DNA of 64,000 nt from Crocinitomix algicola (GTDB lineage: Bacteria > Bacteroidota > Bacteroidia > Flavobacteriales_D > Crocinitomicaceae): positions 1 through 64,000 of the forward strand of contig NZ_LYPF02000015.1 in assembly GCF_001661595.2 (NCBI RefSeq). The letters run 5' to 3'. Position 1 is the first letter of the stretch; each line of letters opens with the position of its first letter. A program made the translations under genes and the position numbers. The notes under the pieces were generated by a model that saw nothing but the letters and a program-made list of their open reading frames with translations, searched no databases and was not told the origin of the DNA. Below, piece after piece: positions 9,234 through 18,700 of this stretch.

Positions 9234-9330
9234 CAAATTATGTTGCGAAATTATACTGAAAAATCAGATTTACCCAAAAAAACGGGAAATTTTATTCACA
9301 TTTTGACGTTTACTCCGCATGTTTTCACTT

Positions 9331-9357
9331 TTGTTAACAAATCAAATCGTATCTTTG
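9331..9357 (+). promoter_or_regulatory. Promoter of the bamD operon
   Basis: TTG at 9331-9333, then 16 bases, then TATCTTTG at 9350-9357 followed by C. This is a canonical Bacteroidota -7 box, 21 bases before the bamD ATG; the -33 spacing is a little short. Confidence 0.7.
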
Positions 9358-9378
9358 CGAGCGAATTAAATCATTTGA

Positions 9379-10209
9379 ATGAGAAAAAAAATTGCCCCAT
9401 TAATTGCGTTCTTTAGTATTCTAATTACACTTAGTTCTTGCTCTGAATATCAAAAACTAACGCGTAAAAAATCGGATGCAACACCTGATGAAAAAAAGGA
9501 AGCTGCTTATCGATATTATGACAAAGAGGATTATTTAAAGGCGGTTACCTTATTTGAAGATGTTATGTCATATTATACCCTAACATCTGAAGGAGAGAAA
9601 ATGTACTTTACCTATTCAATGGCTAATTACAAAATGGGAGACTATTATCTCGCAGGGTATTATTTTAAGCGATTTATTCGAAAATATCCGAGCTCGAAGC
9701 ACGCCGAAGAAGCCATGTTTTTAAGTGCTTTATGTTCGGTTAAAAATTCTCCAGAATTCAGTCTAGACCAAACAGAGACTTATAATGCACTTGATCAGTT
9801 ACAAATTTTTGTCGATCAATATCCAAATTCTAACCGCATAGATTCTTGTAATACCATAATGGACGACTTGCGGGCAAAACTGGAAAAAAAACAATTTGAG
9901 TATGCCCAAATGTATTATCGCACAGAAGGATATAAATCGGCGGTTGTGGCATTAGAAGAAACGCTTGAAAAATATCCTGAGTCGGTTTACAAAGAAGAAA
10001 TTTATTATTTACTTGTAATGAGTAATTATAAACTTGCCATTAACAGTGTAATTAATAAAAAAACCGAACGGTTAAACAATACCTTAAAAAGTTATCGTAC
10101 ATTTGTAGCCGCATTTCCCGAATCGAGCAAGTTACGTGAGTTGGAATCTGTTAAGAAAGATACAGAAAATGCTTTAGCTGCGATGAAAGAAGAAACAGTT
10201 GGTAACTAG
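9379..10209 (+). CDS. bamD: Outer-membrane assembly lipoprotein BamD
   Basis: A lipoprotein of 276 residues: signal peptide ending in the lipobox LSSC (Cys at about 21), then repeated TPR helices (YRYYDKEDYLKAVTLFEDV; AGYYFKRFIRKYPSSKHAEEA; SAVVALEETLEKYPES). BamD is an essential part of the BAM complex that inserts beta-barrel proteins in the outer membrane. Position first in the bamD-rpoZ-coaBC-DUF4835-recN series, a conserved order in Bacteroidota, supports the call. A strong TATCTTTG promoter box precedes it. Confidence 0.93.
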   Translation: MRKKIAPLIAFFSILITLSSCSEYQKLTRKKSDATPDEKKEAAYRYYDKEDYLKAVTLFEDVMSYYTLTSEGEKMYFTYSMANYKMGDYYLAGYYFKRFIRKYPSSKHAEEAMFLSALCSVKNSPEFSLDQTETYNALDQLQIFVDQYPNSNRIDSCNTIMDDLRAKLEKKQFEYAQMYYRTEGYKSAVVALEETLEKYPESVYKEEIYYLLVMSNYKLAINSVINKKTERLNNTLKSYRTFVAAFPESSKLRELESVKKDTENALAAMKEETVGN

Positions 10210-10244
10210 GGAAGCGGAAAGACAATAAGAGAAAATACAAGGAT

Positions 10245-10586
10245 ATGAGTATTAATTATAAAAACACAAACGCTGAGCGTACGACAGTGACTCGTGATTT
10301 AGAAACGATTTCAACTGAATCTGGAAATATTTACGAATCCTTAATTGCCATTTCAAAGAGATCAAACCAGATCAGTAGTGAAATGCGTGAGGAATTGACG
10401 AGTAAGTTAGCTGAATTTGCTTCTAGTACTGACAATTTAGAAGAAATTTTTGAGAACAGAGAACAAATCGAAATCTCTAAGTTCTATGAGAGTTTGCCTA
10501 AACCTGTTGCCATTGCGATTCAAGAATATATCGAAGGTAAAGTGTACGTAAGAAACGCAAACGAAACTTCAGAAGAAACAAAATAA
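10245..10586 (+). CDS. rpoZ: RNA polymerase omega subunit (Bacteroidota type)
   Basis: A 113-residue acidic protein in the position where Bacteroidota encode their divergent omega subunit, between bamD and coaBC. The segment GNIYESLIAISKRSNQIS near residues 28-45 corresponds to the conserved omega helix (N-x-F/Y-x-L-V/I-x-x-A/I-x-x-R). Omega helps fold and assemble the beta' subunit. It begins 35 bases after bamD and is followed after 6 bases by coaBC, so it is co-transcribed. Confidence 0.85.
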   Translation: MSINYKNTNAERTTVTRDLETISTESGNIYESLIAISKRSNQISSEMREELTSKLAEFASSTDNLEEIFENREQIEISKFYESLPKPVAIAIQEYIEGKVYVRNANETSEETK

Positions 10587-10592
10587 TTCTTC

Positions 10593-11792
10593 ATGCTTTC
10601 CGGAAAAAAAATCGTTTTAGGTGTAACCGGAAGTATTGCGGCGTATAAATCCGCCTATCTAATCAGAGCATTAATAAAATTAGAGGCAGAAGTCAAAGTA
10701 ATTATGACTTCTGCCTCTTGTGATTTTATAGCGCCATTAACACTTGCCACGCTTTCAAAAAATCCGGTAGCAATTGATTTTATCAAAAATGATGAAGGCG
10801 AATGGGAGAACCATGTAGAATTAGGATTGTGGGCTGACCTGATGATTATTGCACCATGCTCCGCGAATACACTATCTAAATTAACGAGTGGAAACTGCGA
10901 CAATTTACTTATTGCTACCTATTTAAGTGCGCGATGTCCTGTATGGATAGCTCCAGCCATGGATTTGGACATGTTCACTCACTTTAGCACAACTTCAAAT
11001 TTAAATCTCTTGAAACAGAAAGGTGTTCGCGTTATTGAACCGACATCAGGAGAGTTAGCAAGCGGTCTTGAAGGCAAGGGACGAATGGAAGAACCCGAGG
11101 AAATTGCTACTTTGATCCATGATTTTTTCACACCAAAGTCTAATCTCAGAAATAAAACCGTACTGATAACTGGTGGTCCAACTTATGAGCCAATCGATCC
11201 TGTTCGTTTTATCGGCAATAATTCGAGCGGTAAAACCGGAGTATTATTGGCTGATGCTTGTGCGGAAAGAGGAGCAAACGTTATACTCGTAACTGGACCA
11301 ACCAAACAAGTGGTTAAAAATGATTCAATTAGCATTATTTCTATTCGTACCGCAGAAGAAATGCTCACCGCTGTTCAGAAACATTGGGGTAATTCAGACG
11401 TTGGAATATTTTCAGCAGCTGTGAGCGATTATCGCCCCGAACATCCTGCTGATCAAAAAATTAAAAAGAAAACAGACCATTTGAGTTTAAACTTGATTAA
11501 AAATCCAGATATTTTATCTTGGGCAGGTAATCAAAAAAAAGAAAATCAATTTTTAACAGGATTCGCCTTGGAAACCAATAATGAAATTGAAAATGCAAGA
11601 GGCAAATTCATTCGCAAAAATCTCGATCTTTTAGTCCTAAATTCCCTAAGAGATGAAGGAGCTGGCTTTGGCTATGACACGAATAAAGTGAGCTTTCTTT
11701 TACATGACAATAAAATCATTAATTTTGAGTTAAAAGATAAGCGACAAGTTGTTGAAGATATTTTAGATCAAATAGAAGAGTACTTTAAATGA
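10593..11792 (+). CDS. coaBC: Bifunctional phosphopantothenoylcysteine synthetase/decarboxylase
   Basis: A 399-residue fusion making 4'-phosphopantetheine for coenzyme A. The N-terminal flavoprotein decarboxylase (CoaC) has GVTGSIAAYKS at residues 9-19, the catalytic His in the NHVELG segment and a PAMDLDM substrate-clamp motif. The C-terminal synthetase (CoaB) begins near residue 188 with LITGGPTYEPIDPVRFIGN. Compared with the E. coli enzyme the clamp Asn is Asp and the mobile-flap Cys appears as Ser (ELASGLEGKGRM); I believe both are usual in this phylum. It overlaps the next gene by 4 bases. Confidence 0.95.
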   Translation: MLSGKKIVLGVTGSIAAYKSAYLIRALIKLEAEVKVIMTSASCDFIAPLTLATLSKNPVAIDFIKNDEGEWENHVELGLWADLMIIAPCSANTLSKLTSGNCDNLLIATYLSARCPVWIAPAMDLDMFTHFSTTSNLNLLKQKGVRVIEPTSGELASGLEGKGRMEEPEEIATLIHDFFTPKSNLRNKTVLITGGPTYEPIDPVRFIGNNSSGKTGVLLADACAERGANVILVTGPTKQVVKNDSISIISIRTAEEMLTAVQKHWGNSDVGIFSAAVSDYRPEHPADQKIKKKTDHLSLNLIKNPDILSWAGNQKKENQFLTGFALETNNEIENARGKFIRKNLDLLVLNSLRDEGAGFGYDTNKVSFLLHDNKIINFELKDKRQVVEDILDQIEEYFK

Positions 11793-12697
11793 AAAAATTT
11801 CTAATGATAGTATGCCTGCTTTCAACTCAAACCTGGTTGATAGCGCAAGAACTGAATTGTCAAATCAGTATAATTCCCTCTCCCTCCCTTCAACTTGGTC
11901 CGGTAGAGAAAGAAACTTTCACTGAATTAGAGCAAACCATCTATGATTTCATGAATAACACAAAATGGACGAATGATATTTTTGAAATTGAGGAACGCAT
12001 CAACTGCAATATTCTTATAACGGTTACAGACATACCTGCATCAACAACTTATTCCGGAAAAATTCAAATTCAATCAACTCGACCAGTTTACAATACAAGC
12101 TATAACACAACTGTTTTCAATCATGTTGACGCTGATTTTACAATCAACTATTTGAGAAACTCCGCAATCTTACCAATGAGTAACTACCAGTATCGCGATA
12201 ACCTATCTGCTATATTATCCTTTTATGCGTATATGATTTTGGGGTATGATTACGATAGCTTTTCATTAAAAGGAGGAGACCAGTATTTTAAAGCTGCGCA
12301 ACAAATTGCTAATAATGCAAAAAATTCTGGAGACGAAGGTTGGTCTGCGGCGGCTGGTAAAAAAAGAAACCGTTTTTGGATGGTTGATAATGTACTACAG
12401 CCAGTTTTTGAACCATTGAGAGACGCTTATTATGACTATCACCGAAAAGGCTTGGATAATATGTACACCGACCTAGTTGGAGGTCGAGCAACCATCTTAG
12501 AGGCATTGCAAGGTTTAGATAAAGTCCAACGTTCTCGTCCCGGCTCATTAAACCTTCAATTATTTTTAACCAGTAAAACCAACGAGTTAATCCAACTTTA
12601 TTCTGGTGCCGAAATGAAAGAAAAAAATGCAGTTGTATCTATCTTAAAGAAATTAGACCCTGTTAATTCTTCAAAGTACCAAGAAATTTTAAATTAA
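11789..12697 (+). CDS. DUF4835 (PorD-like) exported protein
   Basis: A 302-residue protein with signal peptide (MKKFLMIVCLLSTQTWLIAQ), then the DUF4835 domain: an N-terminal ELNCQISIIPSP segment, the FIEERINCNI-like centre and an ILGYDYDSF motif. The family is restricted to Bacteroidota, almost always sits between coaBC and recN, and is annotated in some databases as the T9SS accessory protein PorD. A periplasmic or outer-membrane-associated role in T9SS is an inference from that. It starts inside the coaBC stop region (ATGA overlap), so the two genes are translationally coupled. Confidence 0.85.
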   Translation: MKKFLMIVCLLSTQTWLIAQELNCQISIIPSPSLQLGPVEKETFTELEQTIYDFMNNTKWTNDIFEIEERINCNILITVTDIPASTTYSGKIQIQSTRPVYNTSYNTTVFNHVDADFTINYLRNSAILPMSNYQYRDNLSAILSFYAYMILGYDYDSFSLKGGDQYFKAAQQIANNAKNSGDEGWSAAAGKKRNRFWMVDNVLQPVFEPLRDAYYDYHRKGLDNMYTDLVGGRATILEALQGLDKVQRSRPGSLNLQLFLTSKTNELIQLYSGAEMKEKNAVVSILKKLDPVNSSKYQEILN

Positions 12698-12766
12698 GTC
12701 TTTCTAAAAAATTCTCGTTTCATCGTTAATTTCCGTATTTTTGAACGATAAAGATATGGTAATTAT

Positions 12767-14428
12767 ATGCTGAACCGTTTGGATATTTCTAACTATGCGT
12801 TAATCGAAAATGTTAACCTTAAATTCGATAAAGGCTTTACCTCTATAACCGGTGAAACTGGTGCTGGAAAATCAATTTTATTAAAAGCTCTCAATTTAGT
12901 TTTAGGTGAGCGGGCGGATACATCAATCCTTAAACAATCAGAGAAAAAATGCATTCTTGAAGCAGAGTTTGACATCAAGAATTATGATTTAAAAGGATTT
13001 TTTGAAGCCAATGAACTTGATTATGATGAGTTTTGTATCTTAAGGAGGGAAATGAGTTCAACCGGAAAATCTAGAGCCTTTATAAATGACACTCCGGTTC
13101 AAGTAGCACAGTTAAAGGCTTTGGGAGAGCATTTAATGTCAATTCACACCCAGCATCAAACACTTTCTATTCTCAGTTCAGACTTTCAAATGGATTTGGT
13201 TGATCATTTTGCTGGCCACATTGACCTCGTTAAAAATTACACCAAGAATTACAACCATTATCGACAAAATGTCAACGAGTTAATTGAGCTTCAGGTTAAA
13301 GAAAAAGAAAATCGTAAAGAGAAAGATTATACCACCTTTTTATTGGATGAGTTAGAAGCGGCCGAATTAGACAAATTAGATTTTGAAGAATTGAAATCTA
13401 AAGCGAATAAAATTGAGTATGCGGAGAAAATTCAAACCTCCATTAAATTTGCGCAATCAATTTTTGAAAATGAAAGCATTGCTCCAAGTATTGCTCTGAA
13501 AACATTAATTGAAACTTTTGATGATTTAAAAAAATATGATCCCCAATTCGCAGATATTTCAGCGCGTTTATGGAGCCTAAAAATTGAACTTGATGATATA
13601 GAATCTGAAGTGTCAAATGCGGATGATATCGATTTATTTTCGGAAGAAGACATTGTCATGATTCGGGAAAAACTAGAATCAGTTAATTCCTTGTTATTCA
13701 AACATAATTTAAACGAAATTGATGAACTGAAGAACCTTCAGACTTCTCTTCAAAAAGATTTAGAAGCTATTTCCAGTCTTGAAGAACGAATCGTAGCGCT
13801 TGAAAACAATATTAACACCCAGAAGCGAGAATTACATGAACTTGCCTTAAAAATTCGAAAGCAACGGTTAAACGCAATTCCAAAACTTGAAAAAGAGGTT
13901 AAAAATCGATTATCAAACTTGGCCATGCCAAATGCACGTTTGAAAATTAACCTGGTTGAAAAAGAAAAATTGACCAAACAAGGGTATGACCAAATCGACT
14001 TTTTATTCAATACGAATGTTGGGGGAGAATTTATCCCGTTAAAAAAGGCTGCTTCTGGGGGTGAACTTTCGCGATTGATGCTAACAGTATTATCTATCCT
14101 ATCAGAAAAGAAAAAGCTACCTACATTAATTTTTGACGAAATTGACACAGGTGTTTCCGGAGAAGTTGCTACAAAAATAGCGAATGAATTTCAGTCCATG
14201 GGGAAGCAAATGCAAGTGATTGCGATTACACATTTGCCGCAAGTAGCCGCAAAAGGAAAACAACATTTACACGTCACCAAAACGATTAAAGGCAACAAAA
14301 CTAGTACTTCCGTCGTCATACTTGAGCCAGAAGAACGAATTGAAATTGTTGCTGGCATGATTAGTGGAGAGGAAATCACTGCTGCTGCAAAAGAAAATGC
14401 AGAGAATTTATTGACCAATATATTCTAA
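12767..14428 (+). CDS. recN: DNA repair protein RecN
   Basis: SMC-like ATPase of 553 residues acting in double-strand-break repair. The Walker A motif GETGAGKS lies near residues 28-35, a long coiled-coil middle spans about 150-370, the ABC signature ASGGELSR precedes Walker B (TLIFDEIDTGVSG), and a HLPQVAA switch follows. Length is typical. A TATTTTTG box at 12736-12743 may give recN its own promoter, although no clear -33 element is seen. The DUF4476 gene follows after 11 bases. Confidence 0.96.
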   Translation: MLNRLDISNYALIENVNLKFDKGFTSITGETGAGKSILLKALNLVLGERADTSILKQSEKKCILEAEFDIKNYDLKGFFEANELDYDEFCILRREMSSTGKSRAFINDTPVQVAQLKALGEHLMSIHTQHQTLSILSSDFQMDLVDHFAGHIDLVKNYTKNYNHYRQNVNELIELQVKEKENRKEKDYTTFLLDELEAAELDKLDFEELKSKANKIEYAEKIQTSIKFAQSIFENESIAPSIALKTLIETFDDLKKYDPQFADISARLWSLKIELDDIESEVSNADDIDLFSEEDIVMIREKLESVNSLLFKHNLNEIDELKNLQTSLQKDLEAISSLEERIVALENNINTQKRELHELALKIRKQRLNAIPKLEKEVKNRLSNLAMPNARLKINLVEKEKLTKQGYDQIDFLFNTNVGGEFIPLKKAASGGELSRLMLTVLSILSEKKKLPTLIFDEIDTGVSGEVATKIANEFQSMGKQMQVIAITHLPQVAAKGKQHLHVTKTIKGNKTSTSVVILEPEERIEIVAGMISGEEITAAAKENAENLLTNIF

Positions 14429-14439
14429 AATAAATTACA

Positions 14440-15327
14440 ATGAAAACACATTTACTTACTTTAATTTTATTATTAACTTCATTCGGAGTCTTCGCTCAAA
14501 GAAGTGGTAATCTTACAATTTACTCAAATACTGGAAAAAAATTCTTTGTCGTCCTAAATGGCGTTCGTCAAAATGAGCAGGCTCAAACAAATGTCGCTAT
14601 AAGTGGCCTGAAAGAACCTTGGTATCGTTGCCGAATAATTGCAGAAGACAATTCATTTGATTTAGAAAAAAATGTTGGTGTTAAGAAAGATTCGACCATT
14701 ACGTATCGGGTAATCAAGAAACGTAGAAAGTATAAATTACGCTATTTTGCGGAAGCATCAAACGGAACCTATCAGCGACCAAATGACCAAATTCAAATCA
14801 CTTATCACGAAGAGGAAGAAATTCTGTCAAATGATGATTCTGGAAATGGTTCAATAGAAATCAATGTCAATAATAATCAGACAAACACAAATCAAACAAC
14901 AACAACGACAACCACAACAACAACTGTTAATGGTAGCACCGTTCACGAAGAAACTACTGTTGTTACAGAAACGCAGACATCCAATAACACCACTTATTTT
15001 GAAGATGAAGAAATGACAGTCTCAATCGAAGGTGGTTGTTCTATAACTGATGAACAATTCGAAGTTTTGCTCGTTCGAATAGAAAATGAATCATTCAGCG
15101 ATGATAAACTTAAAATGGCCTTAGCTGCTGTTAAAAGCACCTGTTTTACCGTTGCTCAAATTAGAGCTTTAGCAGATCAGTTTAGCTTTTCAGACAATAA
15201 AATGACGTTAATTAAAGATGCCTATTTAAATTGCCTCAACCAAAGTGATTATTTAGAACTAAAAAGCGCCTTTTCTTTTTCAAGTGATCAAGAAGAATTG
15301 GAAAAGTTTATTGAATCGAAAAAATAA
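14440..15327 (+). CDS. Exported DUF4476 protein with Thr/Asn-rich linker
   Basis: A 295-residue protein: signal peptide (MKTHLLTLILLLTSFGVFAQ), a beta-rich N-terminal region (about 25-125), a low-complexity Asn/Gln/Thr linker (about 145-190, including ten Thr in a row), and a C-terminal DUF4476 domain (about 205-295). That domain has the pattern FEVLLVRIENESFSDDKL ... CFTVAQIRALADQFSFSDNK. DUF4476 proteins are common secreted proteins of Bacteroidota with unknown function. It follows recN by 11 bases and is followed by the DUF423 gene after 2, so it lies in the same operon. Confidence 0.8.
   Translation: MKTHLLTLILLLTSFGVFAQRSGNLTIYSNTGKKFFVVLNGVRQNEQAQTNVAISGLKEPWYRCRIIAEDNSFDLEKNVGVKKDSTITYRVIKKRRKYKLRYFAEASNGTYQRPNDQIQITYHEEEEILSNDDSGNGSIEINVNNNQTNTNQTTTTTTTTTTVNGSTVHEETTVVTETQTSNNTTYFEDEEMTVSIEGGCSITDEQFEVLLVRIENESFSDDKLKMALAAVKSTCFTVAQIRALADQFSFSDNKMTLIKDAYLNCLNQSDYLELKSAFSFSSDQEELEKFIESKK
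14894..14925 (+). repeat. ACA/ACC/ACG trinucleotide tract
   Basis: A run of imperfect ACA-type triplets inside the DUF4476 gene, coding for the poly-Thr linker. Changes in copy number would keep the reading frame. Confidence 0.7.
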
Positions 15328-15329
15328 GC

Positions 15330-15710
15330 ATGGATAAAAATATCACACTTGCAGGAGCGATTCTTATTTGTATTTCAATAATTCTTGGCGCCATGGCGGC
15401 TCACGGACTTGAAAGTTTAATTTCTGATCAACTTATAACAACCTTTGAAAAAGGTGTTAAGTATCAAATGTACGCAGGAATAGGATTACTCGCCGTAGGC
15501 TTATCAGCCGATAAATTGGCGTTTAAACCAAACGCTTTTTTTGCTTTAAACCTCATTGGTGTATTTTTATTTTCAGGAGGTATATACGCCTATACCTTCC
15601 ATGAAATGTACGAAGGACTTAGAACCGCTGCCCTAATTGTACCTTTTGGAGGATTCGCCATGATTTTAGCATGGTTCATATTCATTATTCAAATCGTACG
15701 AAGAAGCTAA
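15330..15710 (+). CDS. DUF423 (YgdD-like) membrane protein
   Basis: A 126-residue protein with four predicted membrane helices (about 7-25, 43-62, 70-90, 98-121). It has the typical DUF423 beginning, GAILICISIILGAMAAHGLE, with the conserved GAxxAHGL motif, and the FEKGVKYQMYAGIGLLAVG helix. The family is widespread in bacteria and its function is unknown. It starts 2 bases after the DUF4476 stop and appears to be the last gene of the bamD operon. Confidence 0.88.
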   Translation: MDKNITLAGAILICISIILGAMAAHGLESLISDQLITTFEKGVKYQMYAGIGLLAVGLSADKLAFKPNAFFALNLIGVFLFSGGIYAYTFHEMYEGLRTAALIVPFGGFAMILAWFIFIIQIVRRS

Positions 15711-15740
15711 ATAACTTTCCAAGAGTAGCGGATTAACGAA

Positions 15741-15771
15741 TTGTTAAATCGTTTTAAACCGTATATATTTG
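15741..15771 (+). promoter_or_regulatory. Promoter of the PNGase F-like gene
   Basis: TTG at 15741-15743, 20 bases, TATATTTG at 15764-15771, then the ATG at 15795. The TTG that opens the longer reading frame is part of this -33 element, which argues for the downstream ATG as the true start. Confidence 0.75.
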
Positions 15772-15794
15772 TGTCTATCACATTAAAAATAGAC

Positions 15795-18700
15795 ATGAAA
15801 AAATTATTACTATTAACCTTAATCATTGGTTCAAACCTGATTTACGCTCAGGATACCACTTTCGTACAAACTTTTACGTACGATTCTATTTCAACAAGAC
15901 GTGCAACATTCCCCTTTCCCGCTGACTTAGAGGGTAAAACATTTGAAAAAGTATTGATGTACTATAACATCAAGTGTGACCCTTTAACTCCATGGGACGG
16001 GTATAATTGTGGTGAATGGGACTATTTGGCTTATTCTCATATTTATGATCATTTAGGAACCTACGACTCCGTTGCAGTTGAAGGACCACGTTATAAAGTA
16101 AATGGCGAATCTCCAGACGTTATACCTTTTGTAAACGAAGCTTATTATAATTATCACCAAAATTACGAGAAGTTTATAACGTATTCTGCTGAATCGGATA
16201 ATGACTACATGATAGGCATGGATGCTTTAACTTCAAACGCTCCTTTTGGCACCAACTCCGCTAATCAACGTACGCAAATATTATGGTTAAATTCCGAATT
16301 AAGCGATGCAGGTGTAAGTGCTGGAGAAATTGCTAAAATACGATTTGATGTTACCGATTTAGGTGAAGCCATGGGACATTTAACGGTAAAAATGAAGCAT
16401 AGTGAAACATCAGAAATCACAGGTTTTGATGACGAGGAATGGATTATTGTCTATGACAGAAATACCAGTTTTGCAGCTGTGGGTAGTAATACATTAAACT
16501 TAACCTATCCTTTTGATTACGACGGAGCATCACATATTTTGATGGATATAAGTTTTAATAATGAAGAAGTATTGGGAGATGACAATAACGTGACTGCATC
16601 TGCAAGTGGTTTCAACAGTGTGATTAGTACCAACGAACAATTAGGATACCTCAACATTGAACCAGGTCAATGGGCACAGGTTGAATTGAGTGATTATGAT
16701 TTTGAAGATCAAGTTACTATTTCATTTTGGTCCAATGGAAACGCCGACCACTTACCTGTTAACACCTCCGTATTAGAAGGAGTTGACAGTTTAAATAACC
16801 GGGTATTTAATATTCATTTCCCTTGGTCGAACAGCCGAATATATTGGGATATCGGAGCAGGATCAGGTTATGACAGAATTGATAAAGAAGCGACAGCGGC
16901 GGAATATGAGGATACTTGGAACCATTGGGCTTTTACAAAAGATGCCACTGCAGGTACATTATCGATATACAAAAATGGAACTTTATGGCACTCTGGAACA
17001 GATTTAACAAGGGCTGCAGGAATTATTAACCGATTAATCCTAGGTACTAACAAAAACTTTGATACAAATTGGGCTGGAAAATTGGATGAATTTAGAATTT
17101 GGGATGTTGCCTTAGACGCTTCTACTATTTCTGATTGGATGAATAAAAAATTAGATCCTTCTCACCCTAATTATTCAAACCTTGTGGTCTATTATGATTT
17201 TGATAACTCCCCTTTAATTCTAGACCGATCTGGCAACAATAGAGATGCTATGGCTAGCGCCACTAATATGATTCAATTTTACGATGGTTCAAATGTAGGA
17301 AGTACTATTTCAACAACGCGACCAAATATCACCTTTGTTCAAGGGACCTATGAGAGTGAACTTGATTCAATCTTGGTCATCGATTCAGTAATGGTAAAAC
17401 CTATTTCTATTATGGAATTTGCGGTGGACGGAAGAAAGTTTGAAATTGTAGATGTATACCATAAGTTCCCAACAGGAACGAGTAAGACTTTTGATCATTT
17501 AGGAGATGAAATATCATCCACAGAAGTTACGGCTGATGGATCTTATGAAAATGAAACAATTGTTTATTATAACGAACCGTATGAGAACATCGTGCAGTAC
17601 GAAATTGGACGATTTATAACGCCTTACGGAATTGGTTTTGATTTAGGTCCAAATGGTTTTACCTATGTTTATGATGTTACAGATTATCAATCATTATTAA
17701 AGGGAGATGTCGATTTTCAAGCGCATAATACGCAAGAGTTAATTGATATTAAATTTGTATTTGTAGAAGGTACACCACCTCGAGATGTCATTTCTTTAGA
17801 GCGATTATGGGATGGAAAGCAAAGTTACCTTTATAAAAACTTAGACGATGATGTTAACTTAACCGCTACAGAAGTTGAATTGGACGCAGCGGGTGAGATG
17901 TTTAAAGTGCGGTCAAGAATTACCGGCCATGGTCATAATGGTTCGAACAACTGTTGTGAATGGGGAGGTGGAAGAGATCATGAATTATACATCGATGGTG
18001 TATTACGCGATGAATGGGAAATTTGGCAAGAAGTAGAATGTGGAGAAAATCCGAATATTAGCCAAGGCGGAACATGGCCGTATGCCCGTGAAGGATGGTG
18101 TCCTGGAGATATTGTTGAGGAGCATGAGTTTGACATCACTCCATTTGTGACACCGGGAACCACCACAACAATTGATTACGATATAGAAGATGTGCCTGCG
18201 GGAGATCCAGACCAAGGTAACGGGAATTATGTTATTGCTATGCATATGGTAACCTACGGTGGAGCAAATTTTGACCTTGACGCAGCTGTAGTCGACGTAT
18301 TAAATCCAAATGATTGGGAATACTACAAAAAATGGAATCCAACTTGTCAAAACCCGCGTGTGATTATTAAAAACACTGGAGCAACTACCTTAACCTCTGC
18401 ACAAATTGATGTTTGGGTGGGAGGATTTGATAACGTTATCACTTTTGATTGGACAGGAGAATTGGCATTTTTAGAAGAGGAAGTAGTTGAAATACCAATT
18501 ACGCCAGAATGGTGGCAAGATTTTGAAGGTAAACTTACATTCAGCGCTCAAATCAGAAATCCAAATTGGGGAGTTGATGAATATAGCAATAATAATGTTT
18601 ACACTGTTAATTTTGAAGCTGCCCCTGTAATCAACGAACCGTTCTTTATTTGGTTTAAAACCAACAATAAAGCCTCAGAAAATAAGCTGTATTTAAGAGA

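Noticed and set aside
15741-15794. TTG start adding 18 residues to the PNGase F-like protein
   Set aside because: The TTG is part of the -33 promoter element and the extension would hide the signal peptide.
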